Shown: one piece after another, positions 1 to 5,457 of the stretch
Layout of the letters: each line of letters begins with the position of its first letter
Position numbering within the stretch: position 1 is the stretch's first letter
Source: Prevotellaceae bacterium
GTDB lineage: Bacteria; Bacteroidota; Bacteroidia; Bacteroidales; UBA932
Reading direction: 5' to 3'
Assembly (NCBI GenBank): GCA_031278135.1
Contig: JAITKY010000235.1
Location: forward strand, 1-5,457
DNA: 5,457 bases
Translations under genes and position numbers: made by a program
Notes under the pieces: model-generated
The model's database searches: none
What the model was told of the DNA's origin: nothing
Seen by the model: only the letters and a program-made list of their open reading frames with translations

Positions 1-107
1 TGGAAAGTTTGTTCGGAGTCAAAATACAGGCGCATGAAATACCAAGTATTCTGACTTTCGAAAATCTGTATGATTATATTGATAGAAATATAAAAAAATA
101 CGTATAA
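1..107 (+). CDS. Acyl carrier protein, C-terminal fragment (5' end outside window)
   Basis: The reading frame is open from the window edge (first full codon at base 3) to a TAA at 105-107 and gives 34 residues, beginning ESLFGVKI and ending in a helix TFENLYDYIDRNIKKYV. A short LFGVKI strand-like turn followed by a Thr-containing TxxNLxDYI last helix is the usual end of phosphopantetheine-binding carrier proteins (roughly helices III and IV of an ~80-residue ACP). The Ser that carries phosphopantetheine (DSL motif) would lie upstream, outside the window, so activity cannot be judged. It could be a free-standing ACP or the last domain of a larger protein. The tail differs from the acidic end of housekeeping fatty-acid ACPs, so a specialised ACP is possible, but this is inference. 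No terminator follows closely. Confidence 0.68.
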   Translation, partial: ESLFGVKIQAHEIPSILTFENLYDYIDRNIKKYV

Positions 108-152
108 AATTGTGTGGACAAGGATTACCTCTCAAAGAGTTATGAGTTATGA

Positions 153-625
153 GTACTGCACCGGACAACTCGTAATTCTATTAAAGTGTCGTCGTTGCGC
201 GAAATTCAACGTTTTGTCTCTTCCAATTTTGACGTTAAGGACAAAGATTTTTTCTTATATCGAATTGCCGGATATTTTCCACCATTAATGTCCTGCAAAA
301 TTCATTCGACGAAAATATAAAAACGGATTACAGTCGTTTGAATAATTTTATACGGGAGAGGTGGTTGAACGATTACACAATTCCCAAAGTGAGTTATACC
401 AAACAGAGCCGTGGGGGGAAGACTTTTATTGAAGTCTCTCTACTCTACTGTAAATCTGTGGATAAAAAATTTCGTGCGTCTTATGCTATTTTATGGTAAA
501 AAAACATCTATAAAAAGGGAATTTTGTCGTATTCTCTCTGTACTGTTCTCAAAAAATTTTTAAACAGTCATGTGCAATATGTAACGGGATACGCAAAGCA
601 AAACCCTCATAACTCATTGAATTAA
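153..625 (+). pseudogene. Decayed protein gene, family not recognised
   Basis: No intact ORF exists here, but two overlapping open stretches read like protein. Frame 3 is open from 153 to a TAA at 318-320 and contains EIQRFVSSNFDVKDKDFF followed by LYRIAGYFPPL. Frame 2 is open from 239 to a TAA at 497-499 and contains FDENIKTDYSRLNNFIRE, then WLNDYTIPKVSYTKQ and GGKTFIEVSLLYC. A one-base loss near 280-295 would join them smoothly (…GYFPP / NVLQNSF…). After the TAA at 497 frame 2 stays open again to 623-625 (ILSYSLCTVLKKFLNSHVQY), so that stop may be a second lesion. Frame 2 from 239 to 499 has no ATG, which fits the tail of a broken gene and not an intact small one. I do not recognise the family. 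The alternation of helical and beta-like stretches with a charged, aromatic-rich composition is unlike random AT-rich DNA. Two sequencing errors would be an alternative explanation. Confidence 0.5.
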
Positions 626-634
626 GAGGGCTTT
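600..634 (-). terminator. Hairpin terminator downstream of tRNA-Pro
   Basis: On the minus strand AAAGCCCTC (634-626) pairs with GAGGGTTTT (608-600), a nine-base stem including one G-T wobble. Beyond a T-T mismatch the stem continues with TAATT/GATTA-type pairs and closes on a five-base loop. The T-run TTTTGCTTT follows the GC core. It begins four bases past the tRNA 3' end, as expected for an intrinsic terminator. The A-run on the other arm means it may also work weakly for + strand transcripts coming from the ACP side. Confidence 0.75.
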
Positions 635-637
635 AAG

Positions 638-711
638 TCGGGGTGATGTGACTCGAACACACGACCCCTTGCACCCCATGCAAGTGCGCTAGCCAACTGC
701 GCCACACCCCG
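638..711 (-). tRNA. tRNA-Pro (anticodon GGG)
   Basis: The minus strand folds into a full 74-base cloverleaf: acceptor CGGGGTG/CACCCCG with discriminator A, linker TG, D-stem GCGC/GCGC with loop AGTTGGCTA, anticodon stem CTTGC/GCAAG with loop ATGGGGT, variable region GGGTC, and T-arm GTGTG-TTCGAGT-CACAT. Loop positions 34-36 are GGG, which reads the proline codon CCC (and CCU by wobble). The C1-G72 pair and A73 are identity elements of bacterial tRNA-Pro. The A32-U38 pair is the one known to be conserved in bacterial tRNA-Pro(GGG), and G37 is the site methylated by TrmD. The 3' CCA is not encoded (CTT follows), so it must be added by a nucleotidyltransferase. It lies 47 bases beyond the thioesterase stop codon, with its own promoter and terminator. 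Confidence 0.96.
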
Positions 712-722
712 ATTTGGGGCTG

Positions 723-752
723 CAAAGATAGTCATTTTTCTTATCTTGCAAA
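723..752 (-). promoter_or_regulatory. Bacteroidota-type promoter for tRNA-Pro
   Basis: On the minus strand TTTG (752-749), an 18-base spacer, then TATCTTTG (730-723) matches the Bacteroidota sigma-ABfr consensus TTTG / TAnnTTTG. The start of transcription would fall around 714-718, only a few bases before the mature tRNA 5' end at 711. The upstream box lies 7 to 10 bases past the thioesterase stop codon (759-761), so the tRNA can be expressed independently of trkA. Confidence 0.75.
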
Positions 753-758
753 AAAAAG

Positions 759-1175
759 TTACATTTCCAAGACCGATGAAGCAAATTTTTCCAACGCAAA
801 TACCCAATTTTCAGGCAAAATGAAGGAAGTATTTTCGTCGATATTGAATGTGGACATTACCGAACGACTTTTCAGTTTCACTTCATTTTTTGTTCCGATA
901 ATCGTTTGAATCATCGTGATACTTTTTTCTCCGATTTTATCGATTTGGGTATGTACTGCCAAATCGTCGCCTAAAAAAGAAGGATGCAAAAAATCAGTTT
1001 CGATATGGACAACTACCAGACGTTCAACCCCCGACAAAAAGTCAATTCCGGGAATCTGGTTGAGATAATCTACTCGTCCGCAGTCCAGATATTCGTTATA
1101 AACAGAATTATTGACATGACCGAAACCGTCGATGTCGTTGAATCTCATTTGTATTGGTGTTACAACTGTTCTCAT
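759..1175 (-). CDS. Hotdog-fold acyl thioesterase (4HBT / YbgC-FadM-like)
   Basis: This 138-residue protein is close to the usual 130-150 residues of single-domain 4HBT thioesterases, which hydrolyse acyl-CoA or acyl-ACP thioesters in the cytoplasm, usually as tetramers. The N-terminal signature is RFNDIDGFGHVNNSVY (residues 11-26). By alignment to the 4-hydroxybenzoyl-CoA thioesterase family, Asp16 is the catalytic acid and GHVNN starts the central hotdog helix (about 20-40). The rest forms the beta-sheet, with strands such as LVVVHIETDF (53-62) and KSITMIQTII (84-93). No signal peptide is present. The ATG is set by an ATGA overlap with the trkA stop, so translation is probably coupled and both genes share the trkA promoter. 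Substrate is unknown. The ACP fragment 650 bases away is on the other strand and is only a weak hint of lipid or acyl-ACP chemistry. Confidence 0.88.
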   Translation of the reverse strand: MRTVVTPIQMRFNDIDGFGHVNNSVYNEYLDCGRVDYLNQIPGIDFLSGVERLVVVHIETDFLHPSFLGDDLAVHTQIDKIGEKSITMIQTIIGTKNEVKLKSRSVMSTFNIDENTSFILPENWVFALEKFASSVLEM

Positions 1176-2518
1176 GTGAAATATTTACCTATTTTATTAA
1201 TCATTTGTGGCAAAGAAAAAACGACTACCCTGTCGTAGGGTTTTATTTCTGTCTCTCCCGTAACTATATATGCTTGTGTACCTCTCACAATTCCACCAAG
1301 AATAGCCATTTTGGGGAAATGGAGATTTCTGACTTTTGTCCGTGTGACCGGCGAATTTGGTTTAGCGATAAATTCGAGGATTTGAGCGTTCGAGCCCGTC
1401 AAATACTTGATACTTTGCACCTCCGAATCGATGGTATATCGGAATATTCGCCCTGCGGCAATCAGTTTCTTGTTAATAACAGTGTCTATACCAACGCTTT
1501 CGGCAAGTTTGATATAGTCGATATTTTCTATTTCGGCGATGGTTTTCTTGACGCCTGTCTTTTTTGCTGCCAGACATGCCAGAATATTGGTTTCGGAACT
1601 TGGAGTGAGCGCAACAACAGCGTCCATATTTGCCAGATTCTCCTCTTGCATGACATCGGTATTCCGGATATCGGCGTTGATAATGAGTGTATTTTTTAAC
1701 TCGCCGGCTAATTCCAGACTTTTTTCCCTGTTCGAATCAATCAGTTTGATATTAATTTTATCCTCCAATTCTTTCGCAAGCATCACTCCGATAGGGCTTC
1801 CGCCAAATATCATCAGGTTGTTAACATCGATATTTGTTTTGCCTGTGTATTTCAATACTTCGGCAATACCTCTCTGATTGGAAATGACATAGACCATATC
1901 GTGTAACTTAAATTCCTCATTATTAGTTGGAATAATCGCTTCACCTTCACGATTTATGGCTATCGCTCTGTAGTTGATCGACGAGTACTGATTCGTTAAA
2001 TCTTTGAGAGAATGACCTATTACCGGCGCTCCATCTTCGAGTTTTGTACTTATAACCTGTAATTTGCCACCCGCAAAATCGAAATACTCGGTAGTACCGG
2101 TTCGGCGCAAAAGGTCGCCGATTGCTTTTGCTGCTATTTTTTCGGGATAAAGCAGATGGTCGATTCCGATACTCGTAAAAATATCTTTATTTTCGGGAGC
2201 GAGATATTCGTCGTTATTGATTCGTGCAATCACCTGTTTGGCGCCGATATGTTTTGCGAGTATAGCGCTGGTAATGTTCATGTCCTGCTCTTCCGAAGGG
2301 TTGACGGCGATGAACAGATCGGCTTTATCGACGCCCGCTGCCAACAATGTCGAAATCGACGTTGAATAGCCTGTAACGGCAACAAAATCCGTCGCTTCCG
2401 CCAGATTTTTGATACGCTCTTCAACAGGGTCGATTACCACAATATCGTGATCTCCATTTGCTAACATCTTCGTCAAATGAGAGCCGACCTCGCCTATTCC
2501 TGCAATAACTACTTTCAT
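1172..2518 (-). CDS. trkA: Trk system potassium uptake protein TrkA
   Basis: The 448-residue product matches the length of classical TrkA (E. coli about 458) and has its duplicated layout: RCK-N 1 (about 1-120), RCK-C 1 (about 140-225), RCK-N 2 (about 233-350) and RCK-C 2 (about 365-445). The first Rossmann loop is GIGEVG (7-12) with the ribose-binding acid Asp30 after VVI. The second is FGGSPIG (238-244) with Asp261. TrkA is a peripheral cytoplasmic protein that binds NAD(H) and nucleotides and gates the TrkH potassium channel subunit. No trkH is adjacent in the transcription direction; the thioesterase gene follows instead. The start at 2518 (MKVVIAGIGE) is chosen over an in-frame ATG at 2611. 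The 31 extra residues are hydrophobic and Cys-rich, unlike any TrkA N-terminus, and the TACTTTTG box lies inside that extension. No clear Shine-Dalgarno sequence precedes it. Confidence 0.95.
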   Translation of the reverse strand: MKVVIAGIGEVGSHLTKMLANGDHDIVVIDPVEERIKNLAEATDFVAVTGYSTSISTLLAAGVDKADLFIAVNPSEEQDMNITSAILAKHIGAKQVIARINNDEYLAPENKDIFTSIGIDHLLYPEKIAAKAIGDLLRRTGTTEYFDFAGGKLQVISTKLEDGAPVIGHSLKDLTNQYSSINYRAIAINREGEAIIPTNNEEFKLHDMVYVISNQRGIAEVLKYTGKTNIDVNNLMIFGGSPIGVMLAKELEDKINIKLIDSNREKSLELAGELKNTLIINADIRNTDVMQEENLANMDAVVALTPSSETNILACLAAKKTGVKKTIAEIENIDYIKLAESVGIDTVINKKLIAAGRIFRYTIDSEVQSIKYLTGSNAQILEFIAKPNSPVTRTKVRNLHFPKMAILGGIVRGTQAYIVTGETEIKPYDRVVVFSLPQMINKIGKYFT

Positions 2519-2540
2519 CCGTCCACAGTAATTTTCGGCG

Positions 2541-2548
2541 CAAAAGTA
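2541..2548 (-). promoter_or_regulatory. -7 box of the trkA-thioesterase operon promoter
   Basis: Read on the minus strand this is TACTTTTG, an exact match to the Bacteroidota -7 consensus TAnnTTTG, 22 bases before the trkA ATG. Transcription would start near 2534, giving a leader of about 15 bases. No good TTTG -33 box is visible about 18-21 bases further upstream (the area is AT-rich), so the assignment rests on the -7 box and its position. Confidence 0.6.
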
Positions 2549-2578
2549 GAAAATAATCGCGAATAATGAAAATATGAT

Positions 2579-2586
2579 TACTTTTG
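2579..2586 (+). promoter_or_regulatory. -7 box of the GH31 glucosidase promoter
   Basis: TACTTTTG on the + strand matches TAnnTTTG and lies 17 bases before the ATG at 2604, predicting a transcription start near 2592-2594 and a leader of about 10 bases. This box overlaps the possible earlier ATG at 2574, which argues that 2604 is the true start. As for trkA, no clear -33 TTTG is seen. The box is also the left half of TTTTG-TAC-CAAAA (2582-2594), a small palindrome that could serve as an operator at the start site. Confidence 0.6.
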
Positions 2587-2603
2587 TACCAAAACAAGAC
2601 AGA

Positions 2604-4997
2604 ATGGACAAAATAAAAAAAACAGGTAATATATTGACTTACAAGACTTGTGAAACTGGAATTGTGTTGCATTGCGAAAATGCTGATGTACAGATTTCGG
2701 TCTATTCTCCGGCGATAATGAGGGTTGATGTGTCGTTTAATCGGACATTTGACGCTTTTTCGTACGCTGTCGAAGTCGAACCACAGGCAAATCGCCATAA
2801 ATTTCTTGATAACAGCAGTTTCATCGAAATCAAAACCGATAATTTCACTACAGTTATAAATAAACATCCTTTTGCGGTCGATTTCAAAACATCGGCAGGA
2901 GAGATAATTAACAGCGACGAACCCGGTTTGTACAATTCGCAGGCCGAAAATCATGTAACAGCATACAAAACTCTGCAAAAAGGAGAACGTTTCATCGGGT
3001 TGGGCGAAAAATGTGGTGGTCTGGATAAACGTTCTGAGGCTTATACAAATATCAATACCGACAGTTTTGCATACGGAACCGCAACTGATCCTCTTTACAC
3101 TACTTTTCCTTTCTATATCGGTTTACATAACAGTCTGTGTTACGGGATTTTCTTAGACAATACATATCAGAGCGATTTCAATTTCGGGGCGAGTAATAAC
3201 CGGTTTTCTTCATTCGGCGCACGCGGAGGAAATCTGAATTACTATTTTATACATCATTCCACTGTAAGTGAAATCATTGAATCATACACTTATCTTACGG
3301 GACGAATGCCGTTGCCACCTTTGTGGAGTTTGGGATATCATCAGAACAGATATAGTTATTATCCTGATACAGAAGTATTGAGAATTGCAGATACATTAAG
3401 GGAAAAAAAAATCCCTTGCGACAGCATTACTCTGGATATTCATTATATGGATGAATATAAACTGTTTACGTGGGACAAAACAAGATTTAGCAATCCCGAA
3501 CAATTGTTAAGTAAACTGAAGGATAAAGGTTTTCGTACAATAGTAATTGTCGATCCGGGAATAGAGTCGGAAACAGCTGATAATGATGATATATTTCTCA
3601 AATATGTTGACGGGCGCGATTACGAAGGACAGGTTTGGTCCGGATGGTGTAAATTCCCCGATTTTACAAAAACCGAAGCCGTAGAATGGTGGCATAAAAA
3701 ACTGAAAACGCTTTTAGATAAAGGCGTTGCAGGAATATGGAACGACATGAACGAAATATCGACCTGGGGGCAAAAAATGCCGGATAACATTGTCTTTCAC
3801 TTCGGTGGAGAAAAAGCGTCGCACCTCAAAGCACGCAATATATACGGTTTACAAATGGTTCGTGCAAGTTACGACGGATATGTGAAGTACTGTAAATCGC
3901 GTCCGTTTATGCTTACACGTTCGGGATTTTCGGGCGTACAGAGATATTCGGCTGTGTGGACGGGCGACAATACTGCAAACGACAGTCATTTATTGTTGGG
4001 AGTGAGGATGTTGATGAGTATGGGAATAACGGGAATTGCTTTTACGGGTATGGATATCGGCGGGTTTATTGGAGAGCCGTCGCCAAGTCTTTATGCCCGC
4101 TGGATGCAAACAGGAACTTTCACTCCATACATGCGTAATCATAAGCAAATCAACACAAAATCGTCGGAGCCATGGACGTATGGCGAAGAAGTTCTGGAAA
4201 TATCACGCAATTATATCAATCTAAGATACAGGCTGCTACCGTATATCTATTCTACTTTCAGGGAGGCCTCGCTCACGGGTATTCCCGTAATGCGCACTTT
4301 GGCAATAAAACATACTTTCGACGATAATATTTATAATAAACTGTTTGAAAATCAATATTATTTTGGCGACGCTTTTCTTGTTGCGCCTTTCGACAGCATC
4401 CAAAAATATGGAGAGATTTATTTGCCCGAAGGTGAAAGATACAACTTGTATGACGATTCGATTGTCGAAAGTCAAACAATTCGTATTGAACCTCTTTCGC
4501 TTCACAAACTTCCGGTTTACGTCAACGAAAGCAGTATCGTTCCCATGCAAGATTTGGTTCAGCATACGGACGCAAATCCGGGAAGTACGCTTTATATTAA
4601 TATCTATAAAGGTAATAAAGCGAATGTCTTCAATTACTACGAAGACGACGGCGAAAGTTTCGATTATCAACAGGGTGTTTATTACGAAAGAAAAATACAA
4701 TATAATCCACTCGAAAACAGTATAATATTGGATACTCCAAAAGGAAGTTTCCACTCGAAGTTCACTCGTCTTAAATTTCTTTTGCACGGATTCGGAAATA
4801 TTGATAAAGTACATGTTAATAACGAAATTATAAACGTATCGAATGAAAAAATCTCATTTCTTGACCCTGTATCCGCATTCGAACCGCAAGCGAAAATATC
4901 CGTACTTAGCGAGTGTGATGTCCAATGTTTTGAAATAGAAAACGATGTTGCGGAAAAAGATTCGAATCTTTTCATTCAACTGACTGTCCGGAAGTAG
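2604..4997 (+). CDS. Glycoside hydrolase family 31 alpha-glucosidase, cytoplasmic
   Basis: The 797-residue protein is a complete GH31 enzyme that cleaves alpha-linked glucose from the non-reducing end of oligosaccharides by a retaining mechanism. Order of domains: N-terminal galactose-mutarotase-like beta-sandwich (about 15-235), TIM barrel (about 236-560), proximal C-terminal beta domain (about 563-655) and a distal C-terminal domain of the DUF5110 kind (about 658-740, with YYEDDGESFDY at 678-688), plus a short tail. The nucleophile is Asp381 in GIWNDMNE (377-384) and the acid/base is Asp455 in WTGDN (452-456). Other substrate-pocket signatures are LDIHYMD (277-283), LTRSGFSGVQRY (437-448), GMDIGGF (482-488) and RNHK (511-514). 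There is no signal peptide or lipobox, so it probably acts on imported maltodextrins or similar sugars, unlike SusB-type periplasmic enzymes. Exact linkage (alpha-1,4, alpha-1,6 or alpha-xyloside) cannot be read from sequence by eye. It stands alone on its strand, with no sus genes nearby. The start is 2604 rather than 2574 because the promoter box covers the earlier ATG. Confidence 0.94.
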   Translation: MDKIKKTGNILTYKTCETGIVLHCENADVQISVYSPAIMRVDVSFNRTFDAFSYAVEVEPQANRHKFLDNSSFIEIKTDNFTTVINKHPFAVDFKTSAGEIINSDEPGLYNSQAENHVTAYKTLQKGERFIGLGEKCGGLDKRSEAYTNINTDSFAYGTATDPLYTTFPFYIGLHNSLCYGIFLDNTYQSDFNFGASNNRFSSFGARGGNLNYYFIHHSTVSEIIESYTYLTGRMPLPPLWSLGYHQNRYSYYPDTEVLRIADTLREKKIPCDSITLDIHYMDEYKLFTWDKTRFSNPEQLLSKLKDKGFRTIVIVDPGIESETADNDDIFLKYVDGRDYEGQVWSGWCKFPDFTKTEAVEWWHKKLKTLLDKGVAGIWNDMNEISTWGQKMPDNIVFHFGGEKASHLKARNIYGLQMVRASYDGYVKYCKSRPFMLTRSGFSGVQRYSAVWTGDNTANDSHLLLGVRMLMSMGITGIAFTGMDIGGFIGEPSPSLYARWMQTGTFTPYMRNHKQINTKSSEPWTYGEEVLEISRNYINLRYRLLPYIYSTFREASLTGIPVMRTLAIKHTFDDNIYNKLFENQYYFGDAFLVAPFDSIQKYGEIYLPEGERYNLYDDSIVESQTIRIEPLSLHKLPVYVNESSIVPMQDLVQHTDANPGSTLYINIYKGNKANVFNYYEDDGESFDYQQGVYYERKIQYNPLENSIILDTPKGSFHSKFTRLKFLLHGFGNIDKVHVNNEIINVSNEKISFLDPVSAFEPQAKISVLSECDVQCFEIENDVAEKDSNLFIQLTVRK

Positions 4998-5325
4998 ATT
5001 GCAGATTGTTGCTTCTGCCCAAAGGAAAATCTAAAAAAAATGGTGGTCGTGCAACATAAATTCGACAACTATTTGCGTCGACCAAATACAGGATTTCAAC
5101 ATTGGAAATTGTTTTTTGACTTTTGAGAAAATTTTTACGTTCCTGTTCACTGATATTCGGAATAAACACCGGCTTGCATGATAAAGTAAAAAACTCCCAT
5201 TAATTCTGCAAATTCTGATAAGGATTGTACAGAATTCTGCAAATTCTATAATTCTGCAAATTATGATCGATTTTGTCGTACACCTATTGTTATTTTGCAA
5301 ACTTTTTTTCCTATTGAAAAAAAAC
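4998..5325. other. AT-rich intergenic stretch, no convincing gene
   Basis: No intact gene is convincing here. On the minus strand a frame open from about 5181 to 4972 (ending inside the glucosidase gene) reads KPVFIPNISEQERKNFLKSQ and then NVEILYLVDANSCRIYVARP, which is faintly protein-like, but it has no ATG, only a GTG at 5169, and no family is recognised. It may be a gene remnant or chance. No clear intrinsic terminator for the glucosidase is seen after 4997; AGATT/AATCT (5001-5033 area) is weak and not followed by T's on the + strand. The right part holds the repeat cluster listed separately. Confidence 0.5.
5202..5262. repeat. Cluster of three AATTCTGCAAATT repeats
   Basis: The exact 13-mer AATTCTGCAAATT occurs at 5202-5214, 5233-5245 and 5250-5262, so the spacing is 31 and then 17 bases. 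Copies 1 and 3 also share a looser tail (CTGATAAGGATTGTAC against ATGATCGATTTTGTCGTAC). The unit itself starts and ends with AATT, giving an imperfect palindrome around CTGCA. Spacing is irregular and too short for a CRISPR array. The cluster sits about 60 bases before the insertion sequence end and could be a dispersed genomic repeat or a transposition target. I have a loose recollection of similar AATTCTG(T/C)AAATTCTGAT strings in other Bacteroidota intergenic regions, which is not evidence. Confidence 0.8.
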
Positions 5326-5457
5326 TGTCATGTCCTGAAATAGGTTTACATTCAAAAGCAAGACAAAATGGCAAAAAAAGAGACAAAAAGAGGCAAACGC
5401 TATATTCGGTACAGTATTTGTTTTAAAGAAAAAGTGGTACGAGACATATCGGAAGGG
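5326..5457 (+). mobile_element. Left end of an insertion sequence (IS3-like, cut by window edge)
   Basis: The stretch TGTCATGTCCTGAAATAGG starting at 5326 begins with TG, as IS3-group ends do, and lies about 40 bases before a transposase start, the usual distance for a left terminal inverted repeat. The exact boundary is uncertain: it could be 5326 or 5331 (TGTCCTGAAATAGG). The right end and target duplication are outside the window, so the inverted repeat cannot be checked. The AT-rich run GAAAAAAAAC just outside may be the insertion site. Confidence 0.5.
5368..5457 (+). CDS. Transposase OrfA-like helix-turn-helix protein, N-terminal fragment
   Basis: Thirty codons from ATG at 5368 run off the window edge. 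The product starts with a Lys/Arg-rich leader (MAKKETKRGKR) followed by YSICFKEKVVRDISEG. A basic start and then Y-S-x-x-F-K-E-K-V-V-x-x-I-x-x-G is the typical opening of the helix-turn-helix domain in IS3-group OrfA (HTH_Tnp_1 and relatives), the protein that binds the element's ends and, by frameshifting with OrfB, yields the full transposase. The upstream ~40 bases look like an IS end. Only the first helix is visible, so the exact IS family is not settled. No Shine-Dalgarno sequence is evident before the ATG. Confidence 0.75.
   Translation, partial: MAKKETKRGKRYIRYSICFKEKVVRDISEG

Noticed and set aside
152..175. Short ORF starting MSTAPDNS near the GAGTTAT tandem
   Set aside because: Only eight codons before a stop, with no ribosome-binding or conserved signal.
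622..807. Minus-strand 61-codon ORF
   Set aside because: It runs through the tRNA-Pro gene, its promoter and the thioesterase end; it is chance reading of an RNA gene.
1154..1699. + strand 181-codon ORF opposite trkA
   Set aside because: It is an antisense shadow of trkA, whose frame has two complete Rossmann motifs; the shadow is Cys/Phe-rich without domain features.
2574..2603. Earlier ATG for the GH31 gene
   Set aside because: The codons at 2579-2586 form the predicted -7 promoter box, so a transcript starting near 2593 would not contain this ATG.
2519..2611. In-frame upstream start of trkA (31 extra residues, Cys- and Phe-rich)
   Set aside because: TrkA proteins begin directly with the Rossmann strand (MKVVIAGIG), the extension overlaps the glucosidase start and contains the TACTTTTG promoter box.
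4236..4814. Minus-strand 192-codon ORF within the glucosidase gene
   Set aside because: It is antisense to the C-terminal domains of GH31 and low in complexity (Ile/Phe/Arg-rich), as expected for a shadow frame.
5202..5262. CRISPR array
   Set aside because: Repeat units are only 13 bases, the spacers are 18 and 4 bases and unequal, and no cas gene is present.
5031..5300. Minus-strand 89-codon ORF reading through the AATTCTGCAAATT repeats
   Set aside because: Its repeated ICRI/EFAEFC strings simply reflect translation of the DNA repeat; no family resemblance.

Overview
The window looks like chromosomal DNA from an AT-rich member of the Bacteroidota, probably Bacteroidales. The evidence is promoter boxes of the TAnnTTTG type typical of this phylum, start codons without clear Shine-Dalgarno sequences, and a tRNA gene that does not encode its CCA end. 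No marker gene fixes the species.

Layout. The window opens with the last 34 codons of an acyl carrier protein on the + strand (3-107). Next comes about 500 bases without an intact gene (108-600), which hold what looks like the decayed remains of an unidentified protein gene, with a frameshift and a stop. Three genes then lie on the minus strand. In transcription order they are trkA (1172-2518, the NAD-binding regulatory subunit of a Trk potassium uptake system), a hotdog-fold acyl thioesterase gene (759-1175) that overlaps trkA by an ATGA, and tRNA-Pro(GGG) (638-711) with its own promoter and a hairpin terminator. On the + strand, divergent from trkA, is a complete 797-residue GH31 family alpha-glucosidase gene (2604-4995 plus stop). 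trkA and the glucosidase share an 85-base intergenic region with two facing-away, identical TACTTTTG boxes.

After the glucosidase there are about 330 bases without a convincing gene. They hold a cluster of AATTCTGCAAATT repeats (5202-5262). The window ends inside the left end of an insertion sequence, where a probable terminus (around 5326) is followed by the first 30 codons of an IS3-like OrfA or helix-turn-helix transposase.

How the genes work together: trkA and the thioesterase are probably co-transcribed and translationally coupled, but no functional link between potassium uptake and acyl hydrolysis is evident. The usual partner trkH is not in the window. The glucosidase is a separate, probably cytoplasmic, sugar-cleaving enzyme. 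Both edges look recently disturbed (decayed gene on the left, insertion sequence and repeats on the right). I did not find convincing evidence for an undescribed multi-gene system. The most interesting items are the decayed gene, the mirror-image promoter pair and the repeat cluster beside the insertion sequence.
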